From the NCBI RefSeq assembly GCF_001428025.1, contig NZ_LMSC01000009.1:359843-423842 (forward strand): 64,000 nt of DNA, given 5' to 3'. Positions 20,229 through 30,120 of the stretch are shown piece by piece (position 1 is the stretch's first letter; the number at the start of each line of letters is the position of its first letter). Made by a program: the position numbers and the translations under genes. Origin of the DNA: Phycicoccus sp. Soil748. Its GTDB lineage: Bacteria; Actinomycetota; Actinomycetes; Actinomycetales; Dermatophilaceae. Below the pieces are notes generated by a model, which ran no database searches, was not told the DNA's origin, and saw only the letters and a list, made by a program, of their open reading frames with translations.

Positions 20229-21383
20229 TCAGAGGCCGAGGTCGCGGCCGATGAGCTCCTTCATGATCTCGTTGGACCCGGCCCAGATCTTGGAGACGCG
20301 GGCGTCGCGCCAGGCGCGGGCCACGCGGTACTCGTTCATGAAGCCGTAGCCGCCGTAGAGCTGGACACACTCGTCGAGGACGTCGTTCTGCACCTGCGCC
20401 GACCACCACTTGGCCTTCGCCGCGTCGACCGCGGTGAGGTTGCCGTCGGCGTGGGCGGCGATGCAGTCGTCGACGTAGGCCTGGGTGACCTCGAGCTTGG
20501 TCTGCAGCTCAGCCATCTTGAACTTGTTGTGCTGGAACGAGCCCACGGGCTGGCCGAACGCCTTGCGCTCCTTGGTGTACTCCACCGTCTCGCGGAAGAT
20601 CTGGAACGCGTGCGCGGTGTTGGCGACGGCTGCGCCGATGCGCTCCTGCGGCAGGCGCTGCATCATCGAGATGAAGCCGAGGCCCTCCTCGCCGAGGCGG
20701 TTGGCGTCGGGGACCCGGACGTTCTCGAAGAAGAGCTCGGAGGTGTCGGCCTCCTCCTGTCCCACCTTGTCGAGCTTGCGGCCGCGGCTGAAGCCCTCCA
20801 TGCCCGCCTCGACCATGAGCAGGCTGATGCCCTTGGCGCCCTTGGACGGGTCGGTGCGGGCGGCGACGATCACGAGGTCGGCCTGGTAGCCGTTGGTGAT
20901 GAACGTCTTGGAACCATTGAGGATCCAGTCGCCGGAGCCGTCGTCGGCCCGGACAGCGGTGGTCTTCAGGGCTGCGAGGTCGGACCCGCCGGAGGGCTCG
21001 GTCATCGCGATGGCGCAGATGAGGTCGCCGTTGGCCATGCCGGGCAGCCAGCGCTCCTTCTGCTCCTGCGTGCCGAGGTCGACGATGTAGGGCGGGCAGA
21101 CGTCGGAGTGGATCCCGAAGCAGGACGAGACTGCGAAGTTGAAGCCGGCGATCTCCTCGGCAGCCACCGCGTTGAACCGGTAGTCGTCGGCACCCATGCC
21201 GCCGAACTCCTCGGGGATGTCGAGGCCGAAGAGCCCCTGCTTGCCCGCTTCCTTCCAGATGTCGCGGTCGATCGACTTCACCTCGAGCATCTGCTCGGCG
21301 CGGGGCTTGAGGTTGCGATCGATGAACTCGCGGACCGAGCTGCGGAAGGCCTCGTGGTCGGGGCCGTAGAGGTTGCGGGGCAT
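20229..21383 (-). CDS. acyl-CoA dehydrogenase
   Basis: FAD-dependent dehydrogenase of 384 residues that introduces the alpha-beta double bond in an acyl-CoA. Signature CAIAMTEPSGGSDLAALKTTA and the C-terminal YGGYGFMNEYRVARAWRDARVSKIWAGSNEIMKELIGRDLGL are clear. The catalytic Glu lies in the usual YGGYG(F) region; chain length cannot be deduced. The ATG is preceded by AAGGAG. It is the first gene of the operon and is separated from the divergent TetR gene by a 20-bp palindrome, so TetR control is likely. Confidence 0.92.
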   Translation of the reverse strand: MPRNLYGPDHEAFRSSVREFIDRNLKPRAEQMLEVKSIDRDIWKEAGKQGLFGLDIPEEFGGMGADDYRFNAVAAEEIAGFNFAVSSCFGIHSDVCPPYIVDLGTQEQKERWLPGMANGDLICAIAMTEPSGGSDLAALKTTAVRADDGSGDWILNGSKTFITNGYQADLVIVAARTDPSKGAKGISLLMVEAGMEGFSRGRKLDKVGQEEADTSELFFENVRVPDANRLGEEGLGFISMMQRLPQERIGAAVANTAHAFQIFRETVEYTKERKAFGQPVGSFQHNKFKMAELQTKLEVTQAYVDDCIAAHADGNLTAVDAAKAKWWSAQVQNDVLDECVQLYGGYGFMNEYRVARAWRDARVSKIWAGSNEIMKELIGRDLGL

Positions 21384-21410
21384 GGCTCTCCTTGACGGTG
21401 AAACGCTGGT

Positions 21411-21430
21411 GACTAAGCGCTTGCTTAGTC
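21411..21430. promoter_or_regulatory. TetR operator candidate (20-bp perfect palindrome)
   Basis: Arms GACTAAGC (21411-21418) and GCTTAGTC (21423-21430) flank GCTT. It is the only strong palindrome in the 74-bp gap between the acyl-CoA dehydrogenase operon and tetR. It covers the possible -35 (TTGCTT, 21421-21426) of tetR, 18 bp before a CATGCT hexamer. Confidence 0.65.
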
Positions 21431-21444
21431 TGCGATGGCTGCGG

Positions 21445-21457
21445 CATGCTGTCAACC
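21445..21457 (+). promoter_or_regulatory. putative leaderless promoter of the tetR-type gene
   Basis: CATGCT (21445-21450) and seven bases precede the ATG at 21458; a TTGCTT -35 lies inside the operator. Confidence 0.4.
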
Positions 21458-22117
21458 ATGTCGACCCCCGCGCGCGCCCCCGAGGACCGGGCCGACCCCA
21501 CCTCCGACACGACTTCGGGACCGACCTCGGACACCACCTCGGACACGACCTCGGCCACTGCCCACCGGCTGCTCGAGGCCGCCGCCGAGGCGTTCGCCGA
21601 CCGCGGGTTCCACGCCACGACCACCCGCGACATCGCCTCCCGCGCCGGGCTGTCACCGGCAGGCGTCTACGTCCACTTCTCCTCCAAGGAGGAGCTGCTC
21701 TACCAGCTGAGCCGCGAGGGCCACGAGGCCGCACGCGACATGCTCGTCGCCGCGGCCGCCGGCGCCGGCTCCCCCACCGAGGCGCTGCGCGCGATCATGG
21801 GCACCTTCTCCCGCTGGCACGCCGAGCACTTCCGCGTGGCTCGCATCGTGCAGTACGAGTTCGGCAACCTGACCCCCGAGCACCGCGACGCCGTCCTCGC
21901 CCTGCGCAAGCAGATCGACGCCGTGGTGCGCGACGTCGTGACCGCCGGGGTGGCCAGCGGCGAGTTCAGCGTCGACGACGTCCCCGACACCACCCTGGCG
22001 CTGATGTCGATGGCCGTCGACGTGGCGCGCTGGTACGACCCGGAGATCAAGCGCACCCCCGCGGCGATCGGCGACGCGTACGCCGACCTCGGCATCCGCC
22101 TCGTCACCGCCCGCTGA
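21458..22117 (+). CDS. TetR/AcrR family transcriptional regulator
   Basis: A 219-residue repressor. After a Ser/Thr/Asp-rich N-terminal tail of about 30 residues encoded by short imperfect repeats (TSDTTS units), the TetR helix-turn-helix follows: AHRLLEAAAEAFADRGFHATTTRDIASRAGLSPAGVYVHFSSKEELL. The C-terminal ligand domain is alpha-helical. Diverging from the acyl-CoA dehydrogenase operon with a palindrome between them, it is expected to repress both and to sense an acyl-CoA or fatty-acid derivative (inference). The ATG at 21446 is an alternative start. Confidence 0.88.
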   Translation: MSTPARAPEDRADPTSDTTSGPTSDTTSDTTSATAHRLLEAAAEAFADRGFHATTTRDIASRAGLSPAGVYVHFSSKEELLYQLSREGHEAARDMLVAAAAGAGSPTEALRAIMGTFSRWHAEHFRVARIVQYEFGNLTPEHRDAVLALRKQIDAVVRDVVTAGVASGEFSVDDVPDTTLALMSMAVDVARWYDPEIKRTPAAIGDAYADLGIRLVTAR

Positions 22118-22211
22118 ACCACCACCCGCTGAGCCACGGCTCGGGTGAGCCACCGCCGATGACCCACGGCTGCCTCGCCAACGGCGTGAGCACCGGTCGC
22201 AGCGCCTGGCG

Positions 22212-23135
22212 TCAGCGGCCCGGCGCCTGCAGCGGCTCGACCTGGCGGACGAGCTCGGCCACCTGCGGGTAGACCGCCTCGTCGGTGTCGTTGGACATGC
22301 CCATGAGGACGGTGTCGACGCCGGCCTCCGACAACCGGCCGAACCGTTCCACGGTCTCGTCGACCGACGCGAAGGGCTCACCCGAGGGGCTGGTGCCGCC
22401 CTTGGGCCCCAGCGTGACGCGGGCCAGCACCGTCTTCTCGATGTCGGCGTAGTCGCGGCCCACGTCCTCGCAGTGCCGGCGCAGCACGTCCAGCTTGCGC
22501 GGGATCCCCGCCGGCCCGAGCCCGTTGTCGAACAGGTTGCAGGCGTCGGCGTACTGCGCCACGAGCCGCAGGGTCTTCTTCTCGCCTCCGCCGCCGATGA
22601 GGATCGGCGGGTGCGGGCGTCGCAGGCTCTGCGGCACGTTGAGGGGACGCTCGAGCAGGTGGTGCTTCCCCTCGTACGCCCGGTCGTCGCCGGCCCACAT
22701 CTGCAGGCAGATCTGCAGCGTCTCCTCCAGCCGTTCGAACCGTTCACCGGTGGACGGGTAGGGCACGCCGAGGCCGCGGTGCTCCTCCTCGTTCCACGCG
22801 GCGCCGATCCCGAGCCACGCCCGTCCGCCGGAGAGCACGTCGAGGGTCGTGACCGTCTTGGCCAGCAGCCCGGGGTGGCGGTAGGTCACGCCCGTCACGA
22901 GCGTGCCGAGCTCGATACGGGTGGTCTGGCCGGCCGCGAAGGCCAGGGCCGTGTAGCCCTCGAGCATGTCGAGGTCCGGCGGGCCGATCATCGAGATCTG
23001 GAAGAAGTGGTCCATCACCCAGAGGCTGGACAGGCCGGCGCCTTCAGCGTCGCGGACGATCCGGCCGAAGGTGGGGCCGATGGAGGCGGGGGCCCCCGGC
23101 CAGGAGAAGTAGGAGACCTGCAGTCCGAGGCGCAT
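22212..23135 (-). CDS. LLM class F420-dependent oxidoreductase
   Basis: Luciferase-like flavin/F420 protein of 307 residues. The N-terminus RLGLQVSYFSW, LWVMDHFFQI, IELGTLVTGVTYRHPGLLAKTVTTLDVLSGGRAWLGIGAAWNEEEHRGLG and ILIGGGGEKKTLRLVAQYADACNLF are typical of actinobacterial F420-dependent members. The substrate is unknown. The ATG at 23135 follows CAGGAT plus six bases, so a leaderless start is likely. It is a single-gene unit downstream of the ettA terminator hairpin. Confidence 0.88.
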   Translation of the reverse strand: MRLGLQVSYFSWPGAPASIGPTFGRIVRDAEGAGLSSLWVMDHFFQISMIGPPDLDMLEGYTALAFAAGQTTRIELGTLVTGVTYRHPGLLAKTVTTLDVLSGGRAWLGIGAAWNEEEHRGLGVPYPSTGERFERLEETLQICLQMWAGDDRAYEGKHHLLERPLNVPQSLRRPHPPILIGGGGEKKTLRLVAQYADACNLFDNGLGPAGIPRKLDVLRRHCEDVGRDYADIEKTVLARVTLGPKGGTSPSGEPFASVDETVERFGRLSEAGVDTVLMGMSNDTDEAVYPQVAELVRQVEPLQAPGR

Positions 23136-23147
23136 GACCTCATCCTG
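23136..23147 (-). promoter_or_regulatory. putative leaderless promoter of the LLM oxidoreductase
   Basis: CAGGAT on the minus strand (23147-23142), six bases, ATG at 23135. Confidence 0.4.
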
Positions 23148-23200
23148 CGCACAGGCGTGCCCGGACCACAACGCAGAACGCCGACGTCGGTGCAGACAGC

Positions 23201-23237
23201 ACGACGCGCGACGACCTGTTCGGTCGTCGCGCGTCGT
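23201..23237 (-). terminator. terminator hairpin downstream of ettA
   Basis: Perfect 16-bp stem: ACGACGCGCGACGACC (23201-23216) pairs with GGTCGTCGCGCGTCGT (23222-23237) around TGTTC. It lies 30 bp beyond the ettA stop. No U-tract follows, as is common in high-G+C genomes. Confidence 0.6.
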
Positions 23238-23266
23238 CCGCGTCGTGTGGCCTCGGAAGGCCGCGG

Positions 23267-24949
<1,683 letters not shown>

Positions 24950-24962
24950 GGGGGCAAGGCTA
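24950..24962 (-). promoter_or_regulatory. putative leaderless promoter of ettA
   Basis: TAGCCT (24962-24957, minus strand) plus seven bases before the ATG at 24949. It decides the start against in-frame codons reaching back to 24979. Confidence 0.55.
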
Positions 24963-24992
24963 ACGGCCGCCGCCCCCACGCCCGAATCCGTG

Positions 24993-25538
24993 TCAGGCGG
25001 GAGCCGACACCGTCGCGAGCTCGCGCTCGTCGTCCTCCTGGGTGACCAGCCCCGAGGGCTGGGGCACGACCTCGTACTCGTCGGTCTCCGGGTCCCCCGG
25101 GCTGTATCCCTCGAGCTCGGCGTGCACCGACTGGACCGCGTCGTCGGAGAGCCTGTCGGACTGGTCCACCTGGGCTCGCGACACCTTGACCAGCGAGGTG
25201 GTCCCCCAGGTCAGGTCGTGACCGACGCTGTAGGCGTCGATCTCCACCGACGTCGCGGGGATGTTGTCGCTGCGCATCCACTGGTTGACGCGCATGCGGC
25301 CGTAGACGATGACCGGGTCGCCCTTGCCCAGGGAGTTGCCGACGTTGGCCCCGAGGGTCCTGAAGGCGGTGACGTTGAAGAAGTTCGTCGGCCCGTCCTC
25401 GTACTCCCGCGTCTGCGGGTTGGGCCGGCGCACCGTCGACGCCAGCCGGAACGCCGTGAAGGGCACCCCGCCGCGCGTGGTCCGCGACTCCGGGTTGGCC
25501 ACCAACCGGCCCATGACCGTCGTGTAGATCTCGTTCAT
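24993..25538 (-). CDS. ssb: single-stranded DNA-binding protein, SsbB-type paralogue
   Basis: OB-fold protein of 181 residues. The N-terminal 110 residues carry the SSB fold (VMGRLVANPESRTTRGGVPFTAFRLAS ... FNVTAFRTLGANVGNSLGKGDPVIVYGRMRVNQW). The tail ends EDDERELATVSAPA and lacks the DDDIPF-type tip that binds partner proteins, so it is the second, non-essential type of SSB seen in mycobacteria (SSBb) and streptomycetes (SsbB). Start chosen by Shine-Dalgarno GAGGTGAG before ATG 25538; the frame is open further upstream. Lies 43 bp upstream of ettA. Confidence 0.9.
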   Translation of the reverse strand: MNEIYTTVMGRLVANPESRTTRGGVPFTAFRLASTVRRPNPQTREYEDGPTNFFNVTAFRTLGANVGNSLGKGDPVIVYGRMRVNQWMRSDNIPATSVEIDAYSVGHDLTWGTTSLVKVSRAQVDQSDRLSDDAVQSVHAELEGYSPGDPETDEYEVVPQPSGLVTQEDDERELATVSAPA

Positions 25539-25729
25539 CTCTCGCTCACCTCGTCTGTGTCCGTCCCCGACTGCCGGGGTCGCAGGCAAGCGTCGCCGCA
25601 GCGGCCCGAGGGGAGAAGGACAGCCAGGAAGCCCTGTGGACGTCCCGTCCGACCGGCCCGACCTGTGGACGAACCGCCCGGACGACCTCAGACCCAGCCA
25701 GTCCGGTGTCAGACGTCACGCATGAGTCG

Positions 25730-27418
25730 TCAGGCGGCTGCGCGCTCCAGCCCCTCCCGCGCGGCCCGGTGCCGCGCGAGGACAGCGCGCACCGGGGCGA
25801 CGATGCGCTCGGCGGCGACGCCGGACACCGCCTCCAGCAGGCGGGCGCGGATCTGCTGGCCCCGGCGGCGTGCTCCGATGACGGCGAGGTAGCGGGCGAG
25901 GGCGGCCAGCGCCACGCCGAGCACCACTCCCCCGGCGAACATGAGCAGCGGCCACGGCACCGGCCCCAGGGAAGGCGTGTCGACGTCGGGCAGCGCCAGC
26001 CAGCCGAGCACGACCAGCACGACGAGCCAGCCGAGGCCCAGCACAGCAATGAGGGCGAGGACCAGCTGGGCGAGCCCGAACGCCCGCCACCACATGGGGG
26101 CCCGAGCGCGCAGCGAGGTGCCCACGACGGCCTGGTCCAGCGCGTCGGCGAGCTCCGGACCCGGGGGCGTCGCCGCGTCGGAGACCGCTTCGGCCCATCG
26201 TGCCGGCAGACCCTGCCCGGCGCGGTCGCCGACCCGCCGGGTGGCGAGGTCGACAGAGGCCCGGGCGGCAGGGGTCGGCGGCGGAAGGGACGACCGGCCG
26301 AGTACCGAGCGCACGTCGCCCGCCGTGACTGCGAGCTTCTCCTCCACCGCGTCCCGGGTGTTGAGGCGCAGCCGCTTCATGGGGTCAGGTCGCAGGCCCT
26401 GCACCCAACGGGTGAAGGGCCACCCCGTCCGGCTCCAGGCCTGGTTGCGGTAGTCGCGCTCGACGGCGGCGACGACGGTCGGGATGCCGGCTGCCCGCGA
26501 CAGCGCGTCGACCAGCTCGGCGTCGACCTGCTCGGCCACCGACGGCTCCGAGTCGGCGACGTCGGTGCGCAACCGTCCTGCGGTGGCGCGGATGTCGGCG
26601 GCGAGCCGGGCCGTGGCGGCGTTCTGGGCGGCGACCGCGGTGGCGAGGCGCATGCCGAGCTCCTCGACCCCGGCTCGCGTCGTCGCGGACGTGGCGATGA
26701 CCTGGACCCCACCGATGCCGTCGGCCTCGGCCAGGCGGGCGAGGTCGCCCCGCACCTGCGAGAGGGCGTCGGGGGTGAGCCGGTCGGCCTGGTTGAGCAC
26801 CACGACCGTCACCGCACCGTGCATGGAGAGCACCTTGAGGAAGTCGTCGTGCAGCCGGGCGTCGGCGTACTTCTGCGGGTCGGTGACCCAGACGAACACG
26901 TCGACGAGCTCCAGGACGCGCTCGGACTCGACGCGGTGGGACTCGACGCGGGAGTCGAAGTCGGGCAGGTCGAGCAGCACGAGGCCGTCGAGGTTCCACG
27001 CCTGGCCGCCCGGGAGGCCGAGCGACCCGGTTGCGGACGGGGGCACGTGGTGGCGCTGGCGCACCGAGAGCCAGTCGAGCAGCTCGCCGGCGTCCTCCTC
27101 CCCCCACACCGCGGCGACCGGGTGGGCGGTCGTCGGGCGGCGTGCACCGACGACGGCCACCTGATCGCCGACCAGGGCGTTGAACAGGCTCGACTTGCCC
27201 GAACCCGTGGCCCCGGCGAGCGCGACGACGGTGTGGTTGCCCGTCTTCGAGGTGCGCTCGGCGACCTTGTCGACGACGGCCGACGCGTCCTGCACCCGGG
27301 CGGGGTCGAGCTGCTTCCCGCCGGACTCGAGCGCCGACGTGAGGGCCGTCGAGCGGTCCCTGAGCTCCTCGACCGTGATCCCCTTGACCTTGGTCCTGCC
27401 CATCACCAACGGGCTCAT
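25730..27418 (-). CDS. dynamin-like/YfjP-type membrane GTPase (second of a pair)
   Basis: A 562-residue GTPase. P-loop GATGSGKSS near residue 69, switch region with RRPTTAHPVAA, G3 LLDLPDFDS near 145, and a canonical G4 NQAD near 200. Two hydrophobic helices near 440-500 (LAQLVLALIAVLGLGWLVVLVVLGW and PLLMFAGGVVLGVALAALARYL) sit before a basic alpha-helical tail. The ATG overlaps the stop of the upstream GTPase gene as ATGA, so both proteins are made in fixed ratio. The pair resembles the streptomycete DynA/DynB proteins that stabilise division septa (family knowledge, from memory). Role here is inferred. Confidence 0.85.
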   Translation of the reverse strand: MSPLVMGRTKVKGITVEELRDRSTALTSALESGGKQLDPARVQDASAVVDKVAERTSKTGNHTVVALAGATGSGKSSLFNALVGDQVAVVGARRPTTAHPVAAVWGEEDAGELLDWLSVRQRHHVPPSATGSLGLPGGQAWNLDGLVLLDLPDFDSRVESHRVESERVLELVDVFVWVTDPQKYADARLHDDFLKVLSMHGAVTVVVLNQADRLTPDALSQVRGDLARLAEADGIGGVQVIATSATTRAGVEELGMRLATAVAAQNAATARLAADIRATAGRLRTDVADSEPSVAEQVDAELVDALSRAAGIPTVVAAVERDYRNQAWSRTGWPFTRWVQGLRPDPMKRLRLNTRDAVEEKLAVTAGDVRSVLGRSSLPPPTPAARASVDLATRRVGDRAGQGLPARWAEAVSDAATPPGPELADALDQAVVGTSLRARAPMWWRAFGLAQLVLALIAVLGLGWLVVLVVLGWLALPDVDTPSLGPVPWPLLMFAGGVVLGVALAALARYLAVIGARRRGQQIRARLLEAVSGVAAERIVAPVRAVLARHRAAREGLERAAA

Positions 27419-29181
27419 CGAACCGCCTTCACCGCTGCTGCAGCATCAGCCAGGCGCTCGGCCCGGCCTGCCTGGATGTCCACGCCCCGGAGGGCCTCGT
27501 CGTACCTCTGCTGCTCCGCGGCGTACAGGTCGCGCACCCGCTCGAGCAGCCGCTTGCGGGCGGTGGCCGCCATCTCGCGCACCGCCTGGTCACCGAAGAT
27601 CGCCTCGAGCACCTTCTGCGCCAGGACCGCGGTGCCGCCGGCGATGCCGACCTCCGCGCCGGCGAGCAGGCCCCCGGTGTGGGCGAACACGATGAGCATC
27701 AGGACCACGCCGATCCCGTTGAGCCCGTAGGCCGCGATGCGTGCCGTCGTGCGCCGGTCCTTGCCCTCGCTGCGGACGAGGTCGAGCAGCTCGCCCTGCC
27801 AGTCGCGGACGAGGCGCTCGGTCGCGGCGGTGAAGTCCGCCGACGGCTTCGCGACCGCGGAGTGCGACTGCAGCAGCGCGTCACCACCGGGCAGCTGTCG
27901 CCACCGGCGGGCCACGGTGGCGGCGGCGCCCTCGCCCTGGGACTGGATCAGAGCCGCGACCCCCGACTGCAGGGCCTCGCCGAGGTCGCCGGACGGCGGC
28001 GGGTTGCCCTTGATGGCCGCGGTGACCCGGTCACGGACCCTGGAGATCGTCGACTCGACCTGCTTGAAGAACTCGCCGGTGCCGACGTACTCCTGCCACC
28101 GGGCCAGCACCTCGCCGCGCAGCAGGGTCCCGTCGGTCACGCCCTGCTCCACGGCCCGCACGGCGTCGCGGTATGCGGCGTCAGCCGCGTCGTGCAGCGC
28201 GGCCACCGCCGCGTGCTGCTCGGCCGTCGCGGTCGCGAGGAGGCCGGCGCGCTGGTCGAGCGAGCCGAGCGCGCCCTCGAGGGTCTGCCTGACGATGACC
28301 GAGCGGGCGCGGGCGTCGCTGGCCAGGGCGGTGAGCCACGAGCGGACGCGGGCCACGTCGGTCTCGGGCAGCCGGCCCTGGGCGGTGAGGGCGGCCTCGG
28401 GGATGCCGAAGATCGGCGCCGTGGACAGGCCCTGCTCGCGGAGCATGCCCGCGAGGTGGCTGCGGATGTCGGCCATCGCCTCGGGCGGCACGCGGTCGAG
28501 GACGATCGCGACCGCGGTGCCGCGCTCGGACGCCTGCCGCAGCAGGTCCCACGGCACGGCGTCGGCGTAGCGGGCTGCCGTGGTGACGAAGAGCCAGAGG
28601 TCGGCAGCGGCGAGCAGCTGAGCTGCGAGGGCGCGGTTGGCGCTGACCACCGAGTCGATGTCGGGGGCGTCCAGCAGGGCCATGCCCGGGGGCAGCGAGC
28701 TGGACCTGACCAGCCGCATCGAGGCCTCCGTCGCCGTGCCAGTCGATGTGCTGGGCGCCGCGCCGCTCGCCGTGCCCGACGCAGTCCCCTTGGACCCCGA
28801 CAGTGCGCCGGTGACCCGGTGCAGCCCGGGGAGGATGCGGTCGTCGAGGAACCAGCGCTCGTCCTGGGGGTGGTGCACCAGCACCGGGGTGGTGGTCGTG
28901 GGGCGCAGGACGCCGGAGCGGCTCACCTCGTCGTCGACGATGGAGTTGACCAGCGTCGACTTGCCGGCGCCCGTGGAGCCGCCGACGACGGCGAGCAGCG
29001 GGGCGTCCAGCGAGCGCAGACGCGGGATGACGTAGTCGTCGAGCTGCTTGAGCAGCGCCTCGCGCGTCCCCCTGCCGGCAGTCACTCCCGGGATGTCGAG
29101 GGGCAGCTCGGCCCGGGCCACCTCCTCGCGGAGGGTCGTCACGGCGCCCAACATCGACATGGCGTCGTCACTGGAAATCAC
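27415..29181 (-). CDS. dynamin-like membrane GTPase (first of a pair)
   Basis: A 588-residue protein. P-loop GSTGAGKST near 69, VLRPTTTTPVLV as switch I, and G3 LLDAPDIDS near 170. The usual NKxD base-recognition motif is replaced by LDRVPP. Between P-loop and G3 lies a low-complexity Gly/Ser/Thr/Ala insert (about nt 28733-28800). Two hydrophobic segments near residues 478-520 (GLNGIGVVLMLIVFAHTGGLLAGAEVGIAGGTAVLAQ) suggest a membrane hairpin. GTG start six bases after TAGGCT. Overlaps the partner gene by 4 bp. Confidence 0.85.
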   Translation of the reverse strand: MISSDDAMSMLGAVTTLREEVARAELPLDIPGVTAGRGTREALLKQLDDYVIPRLRSLDAPLLAVVGGSTGAGKSTLVNSIVDDEVSRSGVLRPTTTTPVLVHHPQDERWFLDDRILPGLHRVTGALSGSKGTASGTASGAAPSTSTGTATEASMRLVRSSSLPPGMALLDAPDIDSVVSANRALAAQLLAAADLWLFVTTAARYADAVPWDLLRQASERGTAVAIVLDRVPPEAMADIRSHLAGMLREQGLSTAPIFGIPEAALTAQGRLPETDVARVRSWLTALASDARARSVIVRQTLEGALGSLDQRAGLLATATAEQHAAVAALHDAADAAYRDAVRAVEQGVTDGTLLRGEVLARWQEYVGTGEFFKQVESTISRVRDRVTAAIKGNPPPSGDLGEALQSGVAALIQSQGEGAAATVARRWRQLPGGDALLQSHSAVAKPSADFTAATERLVRDWQGELLDLVRSEGKDRRTTARIAAYGLNGIGVVLMLIVFAHTGGLLAGAEVGIAGGTAVLAQKVLEAIFGDQAVREMAATARKRLLERVRDLYAAEQQRYDEALRGVDIQAGRAERLADAAAAVKAVR

Positions 29182-29193
29182 GGCGCAAGCCTA
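29182..29193 (-). promoter_or_regulatory. putative leaderless promoter of the GTPase pair
   Basis: TAGGCT (29193-29188, minus strand), six bases, GTG at 29181. Confidence 0.55.
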
Positions 29194-29280
29194 ACGAACC
29201 CGACCACATGCCACCGGCCGCGACAGACCGGTCCGGACCTGCAAGATCGAGGTCCGCAAGGTCCTGCGTGGACCTGCGAC

Positions 29281-30048
29281 CTAGGAACGGCGGAAGTAGT
29301 CCTCGTAACCACTCGCGCTGGACCCGTCGCCGCGCCCCGAGGGCCGCGGCTCGAGGCGCTCGACGGCAGGGATGTGCTCGACGCCGTCGAGCACGATGGC
29401 GTCGTCGTCGCGCGCTCGCTCGACGGTCCAGGCGCCGGCCGGCTCGGCACCGGCCCTCCTGGTCCTCTCCCCCGTCGCCCTGTCCCCTTCCGGCTCCTCG
29501 AACTCCGCCGGCAGCCGCAGCCACCACAGGCCGCTCGGGGCCAGCAGGACCAGCGAGGCCAACGGCCACGCAAGGTTGCCGAGCACCTGTGCCACCAGCC
29601 CCGGGCCCTGGTAGCCGGACACGACCGAGGGGTCGTCGGAGCTGAACGGGTCGTCGCCGAACAGCGCAAGCACCCCCAGGGCCACCAGGCCGAGCGCCAC
29701 GAGGGCCTGGACCCCCCAGAGGACGAGCCACTCCCAGCGCACCACCCGGGCGTTGGTGACGGGGCCGGCGCGGTGCAGGACCGCGAGGCAGCCGGCCAGC
29801 AGCAGCGACCATGCGACCAGCGCGATGGGGCCGCGAAAGCCGCCGTACAGCGCCATACCGGTGACCCTGTCCATGAACGACGGGGACGCAGGGGCGCCGT
29901 CCGGGGAGGAGTACTGCACGCTTGCGCGCCAGGTGAGCCACAGCTCCTGCAGGGTGCTCGCGACGAGCACGAGCACCGCGACCTCGACGGCGCGCACGGT
30001 GAGGAACCACGTCCTCGGCACCGACAGGCTGCGCACTGGTGAAGCCAC
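29281..30048 (-). CDS. hypothetical membrane protein
   Basis: A 255-residue protein with four hydrophobic helices: VRAVEVAVLVLVASTLQELWL near 20-38, LYGGFRGPIALVAWSLLLAGCLAVLH near 68-92, LVLWGVQALVALGLVALGVLALFG near 108-130, and LGNLAWPLASLVLLAPSGLWWL near 155-178. A charged cytoplasmic tail of about 75 residues follows. I do not recognise a family. The GTG start is preceded by a purine-rich stretch (GGAGGAAGGGG) that can serve as ribosome binding site; TAGATT lies upstream as a possible -10. Confidence 0.78.
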   Translation of the reverse strand: MASPVRSLSVPRTWFLTVRAVEVAVLVLVASTLQELWLTWRASVQYSSPDGAPASPSFMDRVTGMALYGGFRGPIALVAWSLLLAGCLAVLHRAGPVTNARVVRWEWLVLWGVQALVALGLVALGVLALFGDDPFSSDDPSVVSGYQGPGLVAQVLGNLAWPLASLVLLAPSGLWWLRLPAEFEEPEGDRATGERTRRAGAEPAGAWTVERARDDDAIVLDGVEHIPAVERLEPRPSGRGDGSSASGYEDYFRRS

Positions 30049-30108
30049 GGTCCACCCCTTCCTCCCGGGCCAAATCTAGCCCGGCGGCGATCCGCTCGTC
30101 CCGGCCTC

Positions 30109-30120
30109 CAGAATGGCGCC
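30109..30120 (+). promoter_or_regulatory. putative leaderless promoter of thpR
   Basis: CAGAAT (30109-30114), six bases, ATG at 30121. Confidence 0.4.

Noticed and set aside
25630-25675. Two DnaA-box-like words (TGTGGACG) in the 191-bp gap upstream of ssb
   Set aside because: They match a DnaA box only partly, there are just two, and no replication genes are near. Apart from the ssb Shine-Dalgarno I see nothing else in 25539-25729.
27679-30042. 787-residue frame antisense to the GTPase and membrane protein genes
   Set aside because: Shadow of supported genes; no domain.
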